DNA of 64,000 nt from Lactarius indigo (GCA_025766275.1 JAFKAC010000001.1:3286001-3350000); one strand, 5' to 3'; positions 45,948-58,362 are shown, counted from the first letter of the stretch. Translations and numbers: made by a program. The notes: generated by a model not told the origin, from the letters alone.

Positions 45948-46277
45948 ATGGTCTTGAGTGACCTGCAAGCCCAAGAGTTCCACACACTATCTGACCTTTT
46001 CAAGCGGAAGGCCGAGGAAGCGGAGCAGAAGGCAAAAATAGATGCCATGATTGCTGCGGCCACAGATCGGCTCAGATATAGAGAGAAGGAAGAGTCATCC
46101 GGAACTGAGACTGCGGCAGACGAGCGTTATTCCAAGGCCGTGTTCGAGCCAGGCACAACTGAAGGTGGTGCCACATCCAATGAGAGTGAAGCGTTTGGCG
46201 CGACAACGACGGAACCGGGGATAACCAGTAACCCCACTAAGCTAGATGTATTGATTGTGATTCGTTTGTGTTGTTAA
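45948..46277 (+). CDS. Hypothetical small charged protein
   Basis: An uninterrupted frame of 109 codons starts at an ATG after an A-rich run. Residues 1-55 are strongly charged and helical (SDLFKRKAEEAEQKAKIDAM..), the rest is Glu/Thr/Ser-rich, and the end is short and hydrophobic (LDVLIVIRLCC). No family recognised. It could be a real small gene or the 5' exon of a larger one. Confidence 0.35.
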   Translation: MVLSDLQAQEFHTLSDLFKRKAEEAEQKAKIDAMIAAATDRLRYREKEESSGTETAADERYSKAVFEPGTTEGGATSNESEAFGATTTEPGITSNPTKLDVLIVIRLCC

Positions 46278-46462
46278 ACTAAAGTACAGTAGAGTTGGAA
46301 CATGGACGCTCAAAATAATAATGTTAGATGAATAAATACCCCCCAACTGAAATGAACATTCAAACGTGATCTTTGTTATGAAAGACGTGCCTCATCCAGC
46401 CTTTCCCGAGCTTCGACCTCTCATCCATCTTCAAGCTGTGACTATGACTGAGCCCGCCCCGC

Positions 46463-47808
46463 CTAGGCACAGGTTTCGCATGCCCTGGACTTCTGCCAAG
46501 TGACGGCGAGTGAGGTGTCGACGCAGCAGGACTCGGCTCCCAAACACGGAGAGGGACAGTGAGCAGAAAAGTCTGGGTATGGGTCCTCCTCGGGGCTGCT
46601 GTAGGGACTGCTGTGTGGCGGAGGGTAGATCGGCGCTAGTACGGGGTCTGACCCGAGTTCTGAGGGCACAAAGTGGGGTTTCCAAGGCGCAGAACAGGAT
46701 CGTGTAGCGAGGCTCTTCCAGTCTCTAATGATGCCACCGTCAGATTGTGAGAGGAGGGGAGGATCAAAATAACGCTACGCACATTGTGGAGAAGTATCGA
46801 TGCTTTTTGATCTCGCGGATAGACGTAAGGCGGTCAGCGCGGTGCTTGGCTAGGAGCTGCGTACAGTTGTCGTGGGTCAGAGACTCGTCTGCCGATAACA
46901 TTCGGCACCTACTTTTTGTAACAGATCTCTCGCATCGTATGAGAAGTTGCTACTCCTGAAGTCGAGGTCATCAAAGACGACACGTTCGGTGAGACATTCC
47001 ATCCATCTTCGGTCCTTCCTCGGAAGGTTGAGGAGCACGTCGAAGGGTAACTATCATCACGAGGTTAAGGCGTGTACACACGAGTCGTGCCAGGAGTAGT
47101 TGCTCACCTGATGAGCTAACATCTCATATAGTATTATTCCAAAGGACCAGAGGTCCACTTCCATTCCGTACGGCTTCTCTTGCAATACCTCCGGAGCAGA
47201 GTACTCAGGTGTTCCGACGCAAGACATGGGGAACTCGCCACGTTCCTCCAGCCGCCAGGCGAGGCCAAAGTCAGCGAGAACAAGATGGCCGTCCATGGCG
47301 ATCATGATGTTTTCTGGTTTGAGGTCTCGATGTATGACGCCCTGTCGGTGGATGGTTTCGATAGCAAGAAGCTACTCGACGGTGTATTGTTAGAGGCAGG
47401 CGCAGGCATGTGACAGAACGACGTACGAGCTCAGCAGCATATAGTTTGGCGTCGTCGCGGGAGAAATTTCCGCGCGTGTGGATAAGGCTAAACAGATCGC
47501 CCGCAGGGAAGTACTCCTATACCGCCGTTGAGTAAAGGTGCCAAAGTGAATATTTTTGAACTCACGGTTACGATGTAGAAGTTCTCATTATCGTGAAAGG
47601 AAGCATAGAACTGCATGACGCGGTCTTCGCCCTGGAACAAAAGCAAAGCGTCTCGTTCTCCGAAAACGCGTCGGACGTTCCGCTCGTCAAACTTTGGCAT
47701 GGACTTGAGCGCATACAAGAGTCCGGTGCTCTTCTCTCTGACGAGGTGGACCGTCCCTGACGTTCCGCCGCCCAAAAATCGGATCAAGGTGAAGTCGTCG
47801 AGGATCAT
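46463..47808 (-). CDS. Compact AGC-type protein kinase (kinase 2)
   Basis: The start [20 protein letters not shown] is at 47808. Exons 47808-47566, 47516-47427 and 47371-47108 carry the kinase core: glycine loop [19 protein letters not shown] (Lys), [33 protein letters not shown] and [13 protein letters not shown]. Further exons carry [60 protein letters not shown] and a Pro/Ser-rich Cys-containing tail ending ETCA. Intron positions (after IVT, AEL, AHQ and the helix before LLAK) equal those of kinases 1 and 3. All key catalytic residues are present and no frame break was seen. Substrate unknown; the kinase is next to the WD40 receptor gene. Confidence 0.88.
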
Positions 47809-48440
47809 TGGTAGTGGGGAATATGGTGAATAGAGGGTGCACGCGATGAGGCTGGCTCTGACCGCGGGGGTGAAGCAGAGTGGGCAGCGAGTGGGCAGGG
47901 TAGGCGAGGAATTAATGGATGTTCCATGGGTGAGGGTTGAGGTAGAAATACGAGGCAGATATGGATTTGATTGATCCGTGGGAGGCCCTAAAACCGTCGT
48001 AGCGGGGTCACGGTGTGAATTAATTAATCCATTCTGGGATGGACTAGGTCACTCGCTTCATGTTTCAGTCCGACACCTGCGTCCCGACTCGGCCCACTCG
48101 GGGAAGACCGTGACCTGTACCACACTAGGTGCCACGAGGGTACCACTACTGACTACGACGTCGGCGTCGACAACTGTCGCAGTTTCCTCTCTGGGGAAGG
48201 TCTACTGGCAAAGTCAACGCCACGGAGTTGATTACCAAGCAGAAGCCATGGGTCACGCTTTGATAGACGCGCGGCTTACCACGACCACCACGTACGAGTT
48301 TTGAAGACACGTTAATATACGTTTCGAAGGCTGTCTGTTTTAATTTGAATAATTTTATTACTGTCTGTTTCTTAGTCTGCTTAATAAAGTTGCTGTTCTG
48401 GACGCACCCTCCTGACTCCTTGGGGATGGCTAACGTACAA
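47809..48440. other. Intergenic region between kinase 2 and the NACHT-WD40 gene
   Basis: Contains the kinase 2 promoter (minus strand, C/T-rich leader) and the 3' end of the receptor gene. No gene of its own is supported. Confidence 0.45.
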
Positions 48441-51400
48441 TCATTCCATCATAGGCTCAAAATTAACAACAATCATCCCGTTGGTGTCTCCGTTCACGAG
48501 AGCGAGCCGATTACGCCCGATGCTGTTCAGCGTCTTCGTGCTCCACCCGGAGCAATGCTCCTCGGGGATGCAACAGATCCGCTGGCCCATATTGTCGAGC
48601 ACCCAATACCCAAACGCGTTCTTATCGTGAACTTCGAGATACGCCGCCGTGCGTTTGATCTGCGCTGCCGCCTCCTCCTCTCCCTCACGCGTGACGGTTT
48701 CCGGGTCCCACACCGTGTACCAGGGTGGTTTGTTCCAGAGCCGGCTGGCCATCTCTAGAAGCGCCGACTGCGAGCTGGTCCCATCGTCGGTCAGATCCGT
48801 GAACTTGGCGTAGCACGTGGCCATCCTATACGCATCCCGACTGTACAGCTCGTGTCGGCTGCTGCTCGCCATCGTCTCCAAGTCGACCTTCCACAGGTCT
48901 CGCGGCCTGACCACGATCAGTTCTTCGCCTTGTAGCGACCGCACCGCCAACGGCCTCAGCTTCCCAGGCAGCTGTTTCCACCGCAGCGTACCGCTTTCGA
49001 GGTCGCACGCGCAGATGTACGACGCTTCGATACCCCGGAGGAAGAAGACAATAGCGACGTGTCTCTTCGTCGCGGAGAACTCCATGTGACAGACATCCCA
49101 ATCAGTGAAGCTGTCGTGCAGCGCCACCGGCCACGTGGTCGTTGTTGCTCGTCTCTTTGACTTCAAGTCCGCAATTTCTAGAAGGCCGCGCTGTGTCTTC
49201 CCCTGGTAGAAGCTCAGTGACGCTAGCTTGATCCTGTCTGCCGACAGAGCGAGGTGTTCAATCTCGTGCTCTCCGAGCTGCACTATATCCTCGGAGGTGC
49301 CATCATCACGCACTCGGGCTAACCAATTTTCCTTCCCTGCCCTCACGATGTAGCACTCCTCGGTCAGTATCACTCCCGCGGCTTTGATCCCGGAGTTATT
49401 CTCGGGACGCCTAGGAGGTGGTTGCATCAAATCCCTGATGTGAACGACCTCCTCATCACAGAGTGCAAGTAGGTGGCCGTCAGGAGAGATCACGGGGAAG
49501 CGGTCGGGTCTCGTTCTGTCCACGCCGGTCAAGGCACGCTTTTCCAGTAGATTGTGTTGCGCAGTACTCCAGCGGAGGAGCAAGTCATCACAAATGACCG
49601 TCAGTACGGCCGCGTCGCGGGAAAGGGTGTAGACCGGGTATGACGGCGAGTTAGAGGCAAATATCTTCCTGCCTCTTTGATCGTCTGATGTGAAGACATG
49701 GACGCTATGGCTCGCGGGAGAGGCGTGGTGCAATGAGACCACACATGCCCATGCCGTCGCGGACGTAGCGGAGAACGAGAGGCGGACGCTCCAATCGCCG
49801 TTCGCAGCGTCGCGTGCCTCCGCCAAGCACCTCGGCGTGAGTGTGAGCGTCTCTCCTGCGACATCACCCAGCTTCGAGTCGACGAATGGACCAATCTTCA
49901 GCTCCTTTTGCGAGACAGATGCGAACAACTCCGAACTGACAGCCACGCAGTGCACGGCAGATGAGTGTGATTGGGAGTGACTGTCCTTGTCGGGCTCCCA
50001 GGAGTATCGGCGCAGCCTCCATACGTGAATGCGTCCATCGTGGAATCCCACAAACAGCGTGTTGACGCTCTGATTGAAGGCCGCGCACGAAGCCTCTGGA
50101 GAAAGTGTGCCGGAATGAAGAAGCGGGCGGCAATGAGAGTTGGACGTCCTTCAACGAGCGGGCGTCAACAGTTCTGAGTACGAGACCGGAAGTGATGGAG
50201 GCCAGGTACGCTGGTCGGCACGCCAAAGCAATGGGAGGTTCAACATCGGTGCTTCCAAGCCGATACTTCCCGCCGAGTTGAATCCCAGTGAGTGGGGAGG
50301 CGGTGACGAGGTGCGTGGGGGTAGAAAGGGCAAGGCGGGACGAGTCGGCCGAAAACGCGAGACGTCGGGGCGATGTTTCATCCCCGCCTAGATTACGGAC
50401 CGTGCAGAGTTCCTCGGGCCATGACTCTAGGTAGCCGAGAGTGACGCGGGGGATGTCCCTGTATCGGGCCGCGTACACGCGATACAGTGTCGTGTTCTGC
50501 GGTGCGAATGGGAGCGCCGAGAAATATATGTTCATGGCACTCTTGTTGATGACGCTCCCGAATCGACCGATGAACCGTATGGCGTCTTGCAAAATTTCGA
50601 CGGAAGAGGTGTGCGACTTTTCCTTGGGAGTAAAACATCAATCAGTCAGTGAAGGACTGACACTGAGGAGCGGGGAGACTGCGTTCGTACCTGCTCAAGC
50701 TCTGCAAGGGCATGTCGTAGTAGTTCCACGGCGGTGTCCAGGAGACCTAACAAACTCACAGCTTCCAGCCATTCTAGCAGCTTCTCCATCAGGAACGTCT
50801 CTAGCAAGCGCCAGTTCCCCCTGTCACCGGATATATGCACGAAGGCGTGGCCACAAGCGTATCGAAGCCCAGTAGTGATGTTCTGGTAGATGGTCGCAGA
50901 CGACACGCCTTTGTTCGTCATAGAGGGACCATGCATCCCGCAGATATCCCTCTTCAGGCTCTTTGCCATGAGGGAAAAACAGCGCGAGCCAAGCTGGGCC
51001 GATGCTCGCTGAAGGTCGATGTACCACGCCGGCGGACACCGCTGCGGCGAGGTGACGTATTCGGAGAAGGAGGGGTGTCCGATGCGCACGACGACGGCAC
51101 CCCCGCGGATGCGACGAAGCACGATGACGCTTCCGAGGTTCTCGAGAAGCGCGCGGACGGTACTGGCGTCGCAACCGACGCCGCTCGCATTGAGAAGCGT
51201 GCAGATCGCGGAGATCGTGAGCGGCTCCTGGGCCGCCACAACCGTGCCAATCACATGGAGGTAGAGCGTGCGGAGGTCCTTGTCTTGCGCTTGCGCTGGG
51301 ACGGCGATGCTCAGCGCTTCTGCATACAGCGCGTCGAGACTGACCACGCCCTCTGACTCGTCCGCCACGCTCAGGATGCGCGCAATCATCTCGCGCGGCC

Positions 51401-52923
51401 GGGTCTGATCGCCGAGGAGCGCCGTCGCGAGTTTCGCCCACTGGAACAGCCCGCCCGCCTTGGCGGAGAGCGCCCCGGCGTCCTTTTTGATCTGTAATGG
51501 AGACCACTTCCGCTCCAGCCCGCCCGCCTCGCAAATCTGGAGCAGCTCGCGCTGCAGGAACAATTCGATGTCGCCATCGTCCCTACCTGCACCGACGGCG
51601 AGATGGACGTCCAGCGGCGCGAGCGCCTCGACGATGGCGCGCACGTCGCCCCGCGGGCGGCTGGCGAGGAAGATCTTGACACTTGCTGGCAAGTGCAAGA
51701 CGCCCGCACGCAGGGCGGCTAAAAAGGCGGGGCGGGCGTCAGCGGGGCATTCGTCCACTCCGTCGACCACGAGCACTACAGGTCGTCTCGGGACAGATCG
51801 CCTGCAAATTCCTGCAGCGGGGTGACGATGAGCGCCATGAACTGCTCCTCCATCGTCGGGTGGACGCGCGTGTCGTCGGACTGCTCCAACGCCTGGATAA
51901 CGAGCTCGCGCAGACCGGACACGAACGAAAGGCCATACGCAAGTAGTCGGACTGCGGAGAGCGCCAGTGCTGCGTCGTCGTGCTTGAAGAAGAAGCAACT
52001 GTATGGTCGTCGCTTGGCATGCAACGTCGCGGCGAGCTCGTGGCTGATGGCGCTCTTTCCTGAACCCGCAATGCCGTTGAGCCAGCATAGTGCAGGCCCG
52101 TCGGGACTACGGATCCACTCCCAGATGCGGTCGGTGTACCGCGTGCGGGTACCAGGGAGGCATCGGCGGTCGGAGTGCCAACCTCCAGTGTTCAACCCCT
52201 CTGTGAGTCGCATGCGGATAGCCTCGTCGCCTTCAAGCACGCTTGCTCAGTCGGAGTGCGCCCTAGGATATAAGGGGTCACTCACGAAGATGTTTGACGT
52301 CGATTGCGGTGGAAAGCTGAGTCCCGAGCTGTAAGCGGACTGTGTCAAACTAGACTCAAGGACGAGGCGGATGCATGAACAGACACACCATAAATATATG
52401 GAAACATTCGTCGACCTGTTTGTTCAAATCCTGAATGAGATCGGCATCTGCGACGCGGTTGATGGCCCGCCGGAAAGCATTCTCTTGTGCGAGATCGGAA
52501 AGAATACGGGAAATATCTGAGAGCGAGCTGCTGACTCCGTCAGCGTAGTCATTGAGCTGATAGCGACCCAATACCTTTCTAGATCTTGCACGCGTCTCTT
52601 AGTGCCTCGATCCGAGTCGATATCATCGTGAGCTTTGAGCTCAGTATGGACAACATCAATGAGTTTACTGATTTTGACGCCGACTTCGTAACAAGCTTGT
52701 TTGTTGTGCTTGGCACCCTGATCCAGAAATTAAGCGACCTCACACATACCGCTAGACATGGACTGACCTCTACAGTATCCATAATGCTCTTCACCGCAGA
52801 AATGACGCCATCAATTTGTGGGATCGGCGACAGCTTTGCTACGACAGCCAGCATATCCAAAGCGGTCTTCAGGCCATTATAGACATCGTCTCTACGTATC
52901 CGTGAAGGGGTTTCTGCCGACAT
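48441..52923 (-). CDS. STAND/NLR-like receptor: MLKL-like helical N-terminus, NACHT, WD40-type propeller
   Basis: Starting at 52923 the protein opens with a helical domain (VYNGLKTALDMLAVVAKLSP, GVISAVKSIMDTVE | GAKHNKQACYEVGVKISKLI, QLNDYADGVSSSLSDISRIL, AINRVADADLIQDLNKQVDE) of the kind annotated MLKL-NTD-like in basidiomycetes. The NACHT domain has Walker A CWLNGIAGSGKSAISHELA, FFFKHDDAALALSAVRLLAY, Walker B VVLVVDGVDECP and KIFLASRPRGDV. A helical region (GHPSFSEYVTSPQRCPPAWY) leads to a long beta-rich end with WD40-like strands (VGFHDGRIHVWRLRR, HSSAVHCVAVSSELFASVSQ, GHLLALCDEEVVHIRDL). The 536-codon C-terminal frame is uninterrupted. Frame breaks of one base lie near 50113 (surplus), 51785 (missing) and possibly 52590. 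Probably a non-self sensor; unproven. Confidence 0.8.
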
Positions 52924-53156
52924 TCGAGTTCGACTTGAGTTGCTAGGCGTTATGAAGTCTATATTGGGTGCTGGCGTGGAGCGGAAGCATCCTAATCCTA
53001 GAGTGGAGTAGTTTATACCCCGTATGTCTCACACAAGGATTGCTCTTGCCGCGATCGCAGATGACAACTTATCAATTCAACGGATATATGTGGTTGGGTA
53101 TTACAACTGAGAGGATAAATAAATAGGGAATAAATATGGGAATCATAGGTACGACG

Positions 53157-54656
53157 TTATCCCGGGCATACGGGGCGATTTAAAGCCTTTCTTGCCCATC
53201 TAGACAGTGATTTCAGACCACCTTGACGCTCAGATACACGGGAAGCGATCTCTCCACGCGACGCGGCGCAACTCGACCCGTCAACCCACGAGATAAGTGG
53301 TGCACAACCACCGAGAGCACCAAAGATTTGTTGGCGACGTTTACTCGCAGCAGAGATTGAACTGGTGGAGATGCGGAACGTGAAATCGGGTAAGGGGTCG
53401 TCGACGGCGTCGTACAACTCTCCAACGTATACGACGGGTTCCTCGAAATGAACGCCGGCAACGCGAGTCGAGATAAGATGAGGCACCCATGGAGGTGTAA
53501 GCGATCGCGAAGCAACGCTGGTCCAATCACTAAGAATGGTGTGAGCGGATGCAAGTATACAACTCAAAAAAGGACGTACATGGTATCAAAGAAGGCATGT
53601 TGCTTGATCTCAGTTATGCTGGACAGACGAGCATCTAGGCTTTTTTGCAGAAGCTATGCGATTATGAAATTAGAACTCGTCCTGACTGATTGAGTAGAAA
53701 ATCTACCTTTCTCACAAGGTCGGCTGCGTCATCAGTCATGCATGGCCCTTCGAACATAACTGGGTCATCGCGTTCGACACGCTGGGTCAAATGTCGAAGC
53801 CACGTAGGGATCATCTGCTGGAACAGTTTTGACTTCGAATGCCTCCTGTATATTAATTGAGTAAATGGATAAGTAAGAGACAGAGTCACTCACCCTACCA
53901 CTCAGCATTTCGTAGAGCATCACACCAAACGCCCAAAGATCCACTTCGAACCCGTAATCTTTTTCAAGAAGGACCTCTGGGGAAGAGAAGGCCGGTGTGC
54001 CAACACGGCCATGCGTGAAGTACGCATCGGGAGAGGTGTCGTTCGCAAATTGACATGCAATGCCGAAATCGCCGAGAACAATGTGGCCATCGGTATCGAT
54101 AAAAACATTCTCGGGTTTAAGGTCTCGGTGTATGATGTGATGTTCGTGGACGTGCTCAATGGCAAGGAGCTGAGCAACAGATTTAGAGGAAGATCAACCA
54201 CGGAAAACGAGAGACGTACAAGTTCTGCCATGTAGAACCGAATCGCTTCCGTGTCAAGTTCTTTGAGCGCCTGCAAGCGTTGCAGATCACCTCCAGGAAG
54301 GTACTCCTGTTGGTATCATGAGCGAGCAATATAGGGGAAGGGACGTGCACACTCGCCGTTACAAGATAGAAGCTCTCCGTGTCGTGGAAGCACGCGTGCA
54401 GCGGAAGGACAAAGTCGTTTCCGTTGAGCTCGGTGAGGGTAGCTTGCTCATTGAGCACCATACTGGACGAGACTTTTCGGCCGCTCGCAGTGTACTTGTC
54501 GACAGCCTTGAGAGCATACAAATGGGATGTATGCTTCTCCCGAACGAGGTAAACGGTCGCATTTGCTCCCGCACCTAGCGTACGTAGGACCTCATAGTCG
54601 TCGAGGCAGGGGGTGCCAGGGGCGCACTGGGCCGGCTGAACGGGGAGACGATTCAT
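53157..54656 (-). CDS. Compact AGC-type protein kinase (kinase 3)
   Basis: The start MNRLPVQPAQCAPGTPCLDD is at 54656. Exons 54656-54357, 54306-54220, 54169-53894 and further ones encode [116 protein letters not shown] and a tail with GGCAPLISWVDG and KSLSRWARKALNR. The tail resembles that of kinase 1 (LPVVSWVDN, RRLTRWARNVF). Intron 1 has a GC donor (ACG|GCGAGT) where kinase 1 has GT. One surplus base near 53802 breaks the frame between DDPY and WLRHL; kinase 1 reads NDPNWLVHL there without a break. Probably functional if that base is an error. Confidence 0.85.
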
Positions 54657-55001
54657 CGCAGTCCGGTCCAGATACGAATACTGAACATACCTCTGCCGAA
54701 CGTGTCCCCGAGTGAACTAGCGACTGAATGCGAGATTGAAGCTTTGAGTTAAGCATATAGTTGGTGGTTGGAGAAACGAGCACATGGCAGGATTCTTATA
54801 GAGTCGAGGAAAGCGACAGGGGCAGCATTACTGTGTCGAGTGGAACGGAATGGAATAGAAAATGGAATGGAGTCATGAATTCCATCGTATCAAAACGGAG
54901 GTTTCAGGATCCTCTATCATGGAGCAGAAAGAAGACAAGCGCCGGATTCCTCCGAAGCTGAGGAATTCTCTTACTTCTGAATCGGGCAACTCACCTTCCC
55001 A
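54657..55001. other. Shared upstream region of kinase 3 and SCO1
   Basis: A divergent promoter interval of 345 bp between two start codons. It has a run of repeated ggaatggaa-type bases near 54842-54873. No coding frame. Confidence 0.4.
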
Positions 55002-55984
55002 ATGAACTCTGTCCTTCGTGCCACCAGCTCAACGAGAGCATCCCGCACTTTACATCACATAAAACACTCGAACACGCGTAGATGTGCCACCTCTGTGGGT
55101 GGGCAAAGGCGGTACTCAACCCAATATCCAGATAGTTCGAAGGATAGGTCCGCCGTCGGGGTATGTCACATGAGTGTTTCATCTTCATCGGTTCTGCGAA
55201 GCAATTGATGTGACCCTTCTCAAACGTAGGTCTTTACCCCCAAAGCGGCAGCACTTTTCGTTCTCGCTGGCTCCGGGCTCTTCTTCTACTTCAGATGGGA
55301 AAAGCAACGCCTGCAAGAGCAAAAACGTGAGTTTAAAACTATGGCCTTGGGCGCGTGTATTCATCAACTCGGAACACAGAAAAGGAAATGGAGTCTCGCT
55401 CCGTTGGACGTGCGCACGTCGGTGGCCCGTTTGAGATGACGACGCATGACGGCAAGCCGTTCACCGACAAAGATTTATTGGGAAAGTGGAGTCTCATCTA
55501 TTTTGGATTCACAAACTGCCCGGACATATGTCCAGAAGAGTTGGACAAGATGAGTGCAGCTGTGACCGAGCTCGGCGCGTACTTTATCTCTTGCGCTTCA
55601 TCCCTTTTGTTTGACCCACCCTCCGCAGACAAGTCATTTGGCCCAATTGTTCAGCCAATATTCATCTCGGTTGACCCTGCACGCGACACGCTCCCGCAGA
55701 TGGCTCGTTACGTGTCTGATTTCCACCCACGTCTCATCGGACTCGCTGGTGACTACGCAACGACCAAGGCTACTTGCAAGGCGTACCGGGTGTACTTCTC
55801 GACACCGCCGGGAACCAAGCCAGGCGACGACTACCTCGTCGACCACTCCATATTCTTTTATTTCATGGACCCAGACGGAAATTTCGTTGACGCCTTTGGC
55901 AAATCTAGCACTGAGGCAGACGTCGTCGAGAGAGTGAAACGGGAAATAGAGGGGTGGAAGGCAGAAAAAGGCCGCCTAGCTTGA
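55002..55984 (+). CDS. SCO1: SCO1-type mitochondrial copper chaperone for cytochrome c oxidase
   Basis: Exons 55002-55160, 55230-55326, 55380-55574 and 55629-55984 give 268 residues. An Arg/Ser-rich presequence is followed by a membrane span (ALFVLAGSGLFFYFRWEK), a thioredoxin-like domain with the copper motif CPDIC (in FGFTNCPDICPEELDKM), IFISVDPARDT, and the distal His in YLVDHSIFFYFMDPDG. Sco1 sits in the inner membrane facing the intermembrane space and loads CuA of Cox2. Intron 3 is marked by a GC donor (CTCG|GCGCGT). Left unspliced, it would add 18 in-frame residues (GAYFISCASSLLFDPPSA) between TEL and DKSFGP, which the family lacks, so I treat it as an intron. It converges with NDUFB7, 138 bp away. 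Confidence 0.92.
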
Positions 55985-56122
55985 CGGCGACGACTATGGA
56001 CACTCGCGTTACCGTATCTTCATATCATTATCACCACCACCACTCTGTCTTAATTTTGTTCGCATATCTACCTCGTCCGAGAGTTGCATTGAGATATGTA
56101 AAAAGAACATGGTGCCCATCTA

Positions 56123-56597
56123 TTATGAGTCTGCTGCCGCCTCCCTCTCCTGGAGTTTCTGCTTGGAGAGCGCCTTCATTCTGCGCATATAACTGAGAGA
56201 TGAACACCGTCAGACGAATGCATGGCCCTATATGCAAGAATAAGACGTACTCGTCATATTGGCACCTGCCATGAAGCAATGTGAGCAAGATGAAACACGC
56301 AGTGTCCATAAAAACGATGAAACGCACTTTTCATAGGCGTGTCTCTCATTCTCGCATTCCCATGGCAAGTAGTATTTATCTTTGCGGCAAACATTCAGCG
56401 GCAGCAGCAGACTATACATATACCCACAGACGACCAGACGAGAAGGGCGGACATGTGACGTGGACGCAGCACAGAGTGAGAGATGGTCCCAGACGCGAGC
56501 ATAGAAATAACACGTACGCAGAACACTGGTCCCGCCATGCAAGTGGGACCCTGTGGGCCTTGAGCTCTTCTTGTGAAGCAGTGGTAGACGACGACAT
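56123..56597 (-). CDS. NDUFB7: NADH dehydrogenase (complex I) subunit NDUFB7/B18
   Basis: Four exons (56597-56518, 56411-56328, 56265-56251, 56192-56123) total 83 codons. The product is MSSSTTASQEELKAHRVPLA, WRDQCSALLLPLNVCRKDKY, YLPWECENERHAYEKCQYDD, YMRRMKALSKQKLQEREAAA, ending in Asp-Ser. The twin Cys-X9-Cys pattern (LNVCRKDKYYLPWECENERH, EKC) is the CHCH signature of this subunit, and the size is normal. It is an accessory subunit on the intermembrane-space face of complex I, with disulfides formed by the Mia40 pathway. Exon 3 is only 15 bases. The ATG at 56597 is the first in this frame after a stop. Confidence 0.88.
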
Positions 56598-56905
56598 TTG
56601 CTGCAAGGTCTCGGTTGTCGGGGACGCCTTCTCCAACTCAATGTCCGTTCAGTTGGTTGCTCCGGCGGTAGCCGGCTTGGCCGGAAACTGGACCTCCGCT
56701 CCGCCATCGTCATTCACGTTGTCCAAAATTCTGTCTGCATTCCATTGTCGTTTGAAACACAAGCTCAAAGTACAGGGGTGGTAACGAATACATTTCTCGC
56801 ATATTTTACACTGCATCATATTTATGCACCCTAATTTCTCGTGGGAACGCGTACGTCGGACTCCTGTCGCAACGAATGGACTTCAAGAAGGTGACAGCAA
56901 ATACC

Positions 56906-58303
56906 TCAGTACGTCCCCTGGCGCTCCGTTCCGCGGCTCGCCGTCCATGTCTCAGTGCCCTTCACGAGACGCATTTGAACTCACGTGAAAAAAATAGGTG
57001 AATAGCACTCACTCTTTGATTCTTAATACGCCGGTTCTGAATGCGCCGCCGGAACCATTCTCCAGCAGTGGAACCTGTTGTGTACCGGCCCTCCGGGGCT
57101 CCGCTCCGCCGCCTCTGCAATCAGTGTACTTTCTTTTACCAGAGGCGCGAGGGGGACCGAATTTCTTGGGCGAGTGAAGAACACTAGTGACCAACGATCA
57201 AACGAGGCTTGGGCCTTTGGAGGGGGTCTGCAAACGAGGCGAGATCAGGTTTCGGGCTACTGAAGAGTGACAGCCGGTATTACACGACTCGGTGAAGATT
57301 CGAGCGCAAGACGCCAGCACTGAGGATTGCCATCGCGTCGCCGAGATTGCAAATAGCATGTCCGGGAATTGGCTGAAAAGGTAAGCACCAGCCTGAATCG
57401 AATGCGGTATTGATCTTACTTTGACATACTTCCACTCATCTGTACCAGGGGGCAGGACTTGAAGGCCGCCCAGTCGGTTATGCAGGAATGACTGCCGCGC
57501 CAAGTAAGCGGATTCACATCCCTAAATTGCTGGTAGAAATCGCTATCCACTTACGAGCGATCCAAAGTCCGTATGGGCCCCAATTGCTGCCTTGTCGGGA
57601 GCCTCGGGTGTTGATGCTGGCGTTTTTTTGATGCATCGAGCCTCGCTTCCGCTGGATTCCTTCGGCGCGTGCAACTCGGCTAGGTACCCCGGCGGTAGAC
57701 CAAGGCGGTTGTTGAGAACGTCTATGAGTGTCTGGTTGACCTCCATGCTTTTGCGCACGAACGGACGCACGGCGCTATCCATGCGCTCTTCCACAGTACG
57801 AGGGTACCTGCGATGCACTACAGTCGGGAACGCCAAAGCGTCATCTCTGGAAACATTGATGAATTCAACAGAGTCGAGTGCACCAGTGGCATCTGTCGCA
57901 TTCGAACCAGCGAACTTGTACCTGGAGATATTGAGCCCATTCAGTAAAAGGAAGTTTTTGGGAGGGATACCCGAATGAGTTGCCTCCGTCGCCCTGCTCG
58001 AACTTCATCTTCTCCTCGAGAGGTAGCGCCATAGTATGTGTACCCATCTCGAGCATCGCATCGACCTCGGCATCGGCACGGTGGTTCTTCAGGCTGCGTG
58101 TGTGGGGTGTGAATCAACAGTAAGTTACGGTGAGTCTAGTGGTTGGCTACTGACTACCAAAACCCCAGTTCGGTAGCAGCTTGCCAGAGACGGTCAATTT
58201 CGTGCTCATCCCCAGCTTGTAAGAGCGCGTAGTCGATAACGAGGAGCGGGACAGTTGGCACATCATCTGGGAACGGAGGGGTAGCGTGACTAGCGTCAGG
58301 CAT
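56906..58303 (-). CDS. 2-oxoglutarate/Fe(II) oxygenase, isopenicillin N synthase-like (copy A), frame broken near the 3' end
   Basis: The start MPDASHATPPFPDDVPTVPL is at 58303, followed by LLVIDYALLQAGDEHEIDRL (DIOX-N domain), GFWYLKNHRADAEVDAMLEM, and a core with PTVVHRRYPRTVEERMDSAV, LGLPPGYLAELH, the iron-binding GAHTDFGSL (His-X-Asp), PGHAICNLGDAMAILSAGVL and distal His in RSNLHRV, then DRWSLVFF..RP (2-oxoglutarate-type Arg/Ser). The last exon reads GTETWTASRGTERQ. Substrate unknown. Compared with copies B and C there is a net surplus base near 57107 (AEAA..PEGRY), which disrupts the C-terminal segment. The intron after GFWY uses GTCAGT in copies A and B. Confidence 0.8.
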
Positions 58304-58354
58304 ACTAGGTGGGCTTGAGGCGAATAGAATCCCGGGCTTATTTTGTGAAGGAAG

Positions 58355-58362
58355 GTATATAC
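58355..58362 (-). promoter_or_regulatory. TATA box of oxygenase copy A
   Basis: gtatatac lies about 52 bases upstream of the ATG. The same string or a close variant is at matching positions of copies B (60220-60227, tatatgc variant) and C (61891-61898), each followed by the shared block ..ttgttctcac. Confidence 0.55.

Noticed and set aside
48817..49089. Plus-strand frames inside the WD40 receptor
   Set aside because: Antisense shadows of the 536-codon minus-strand frame.
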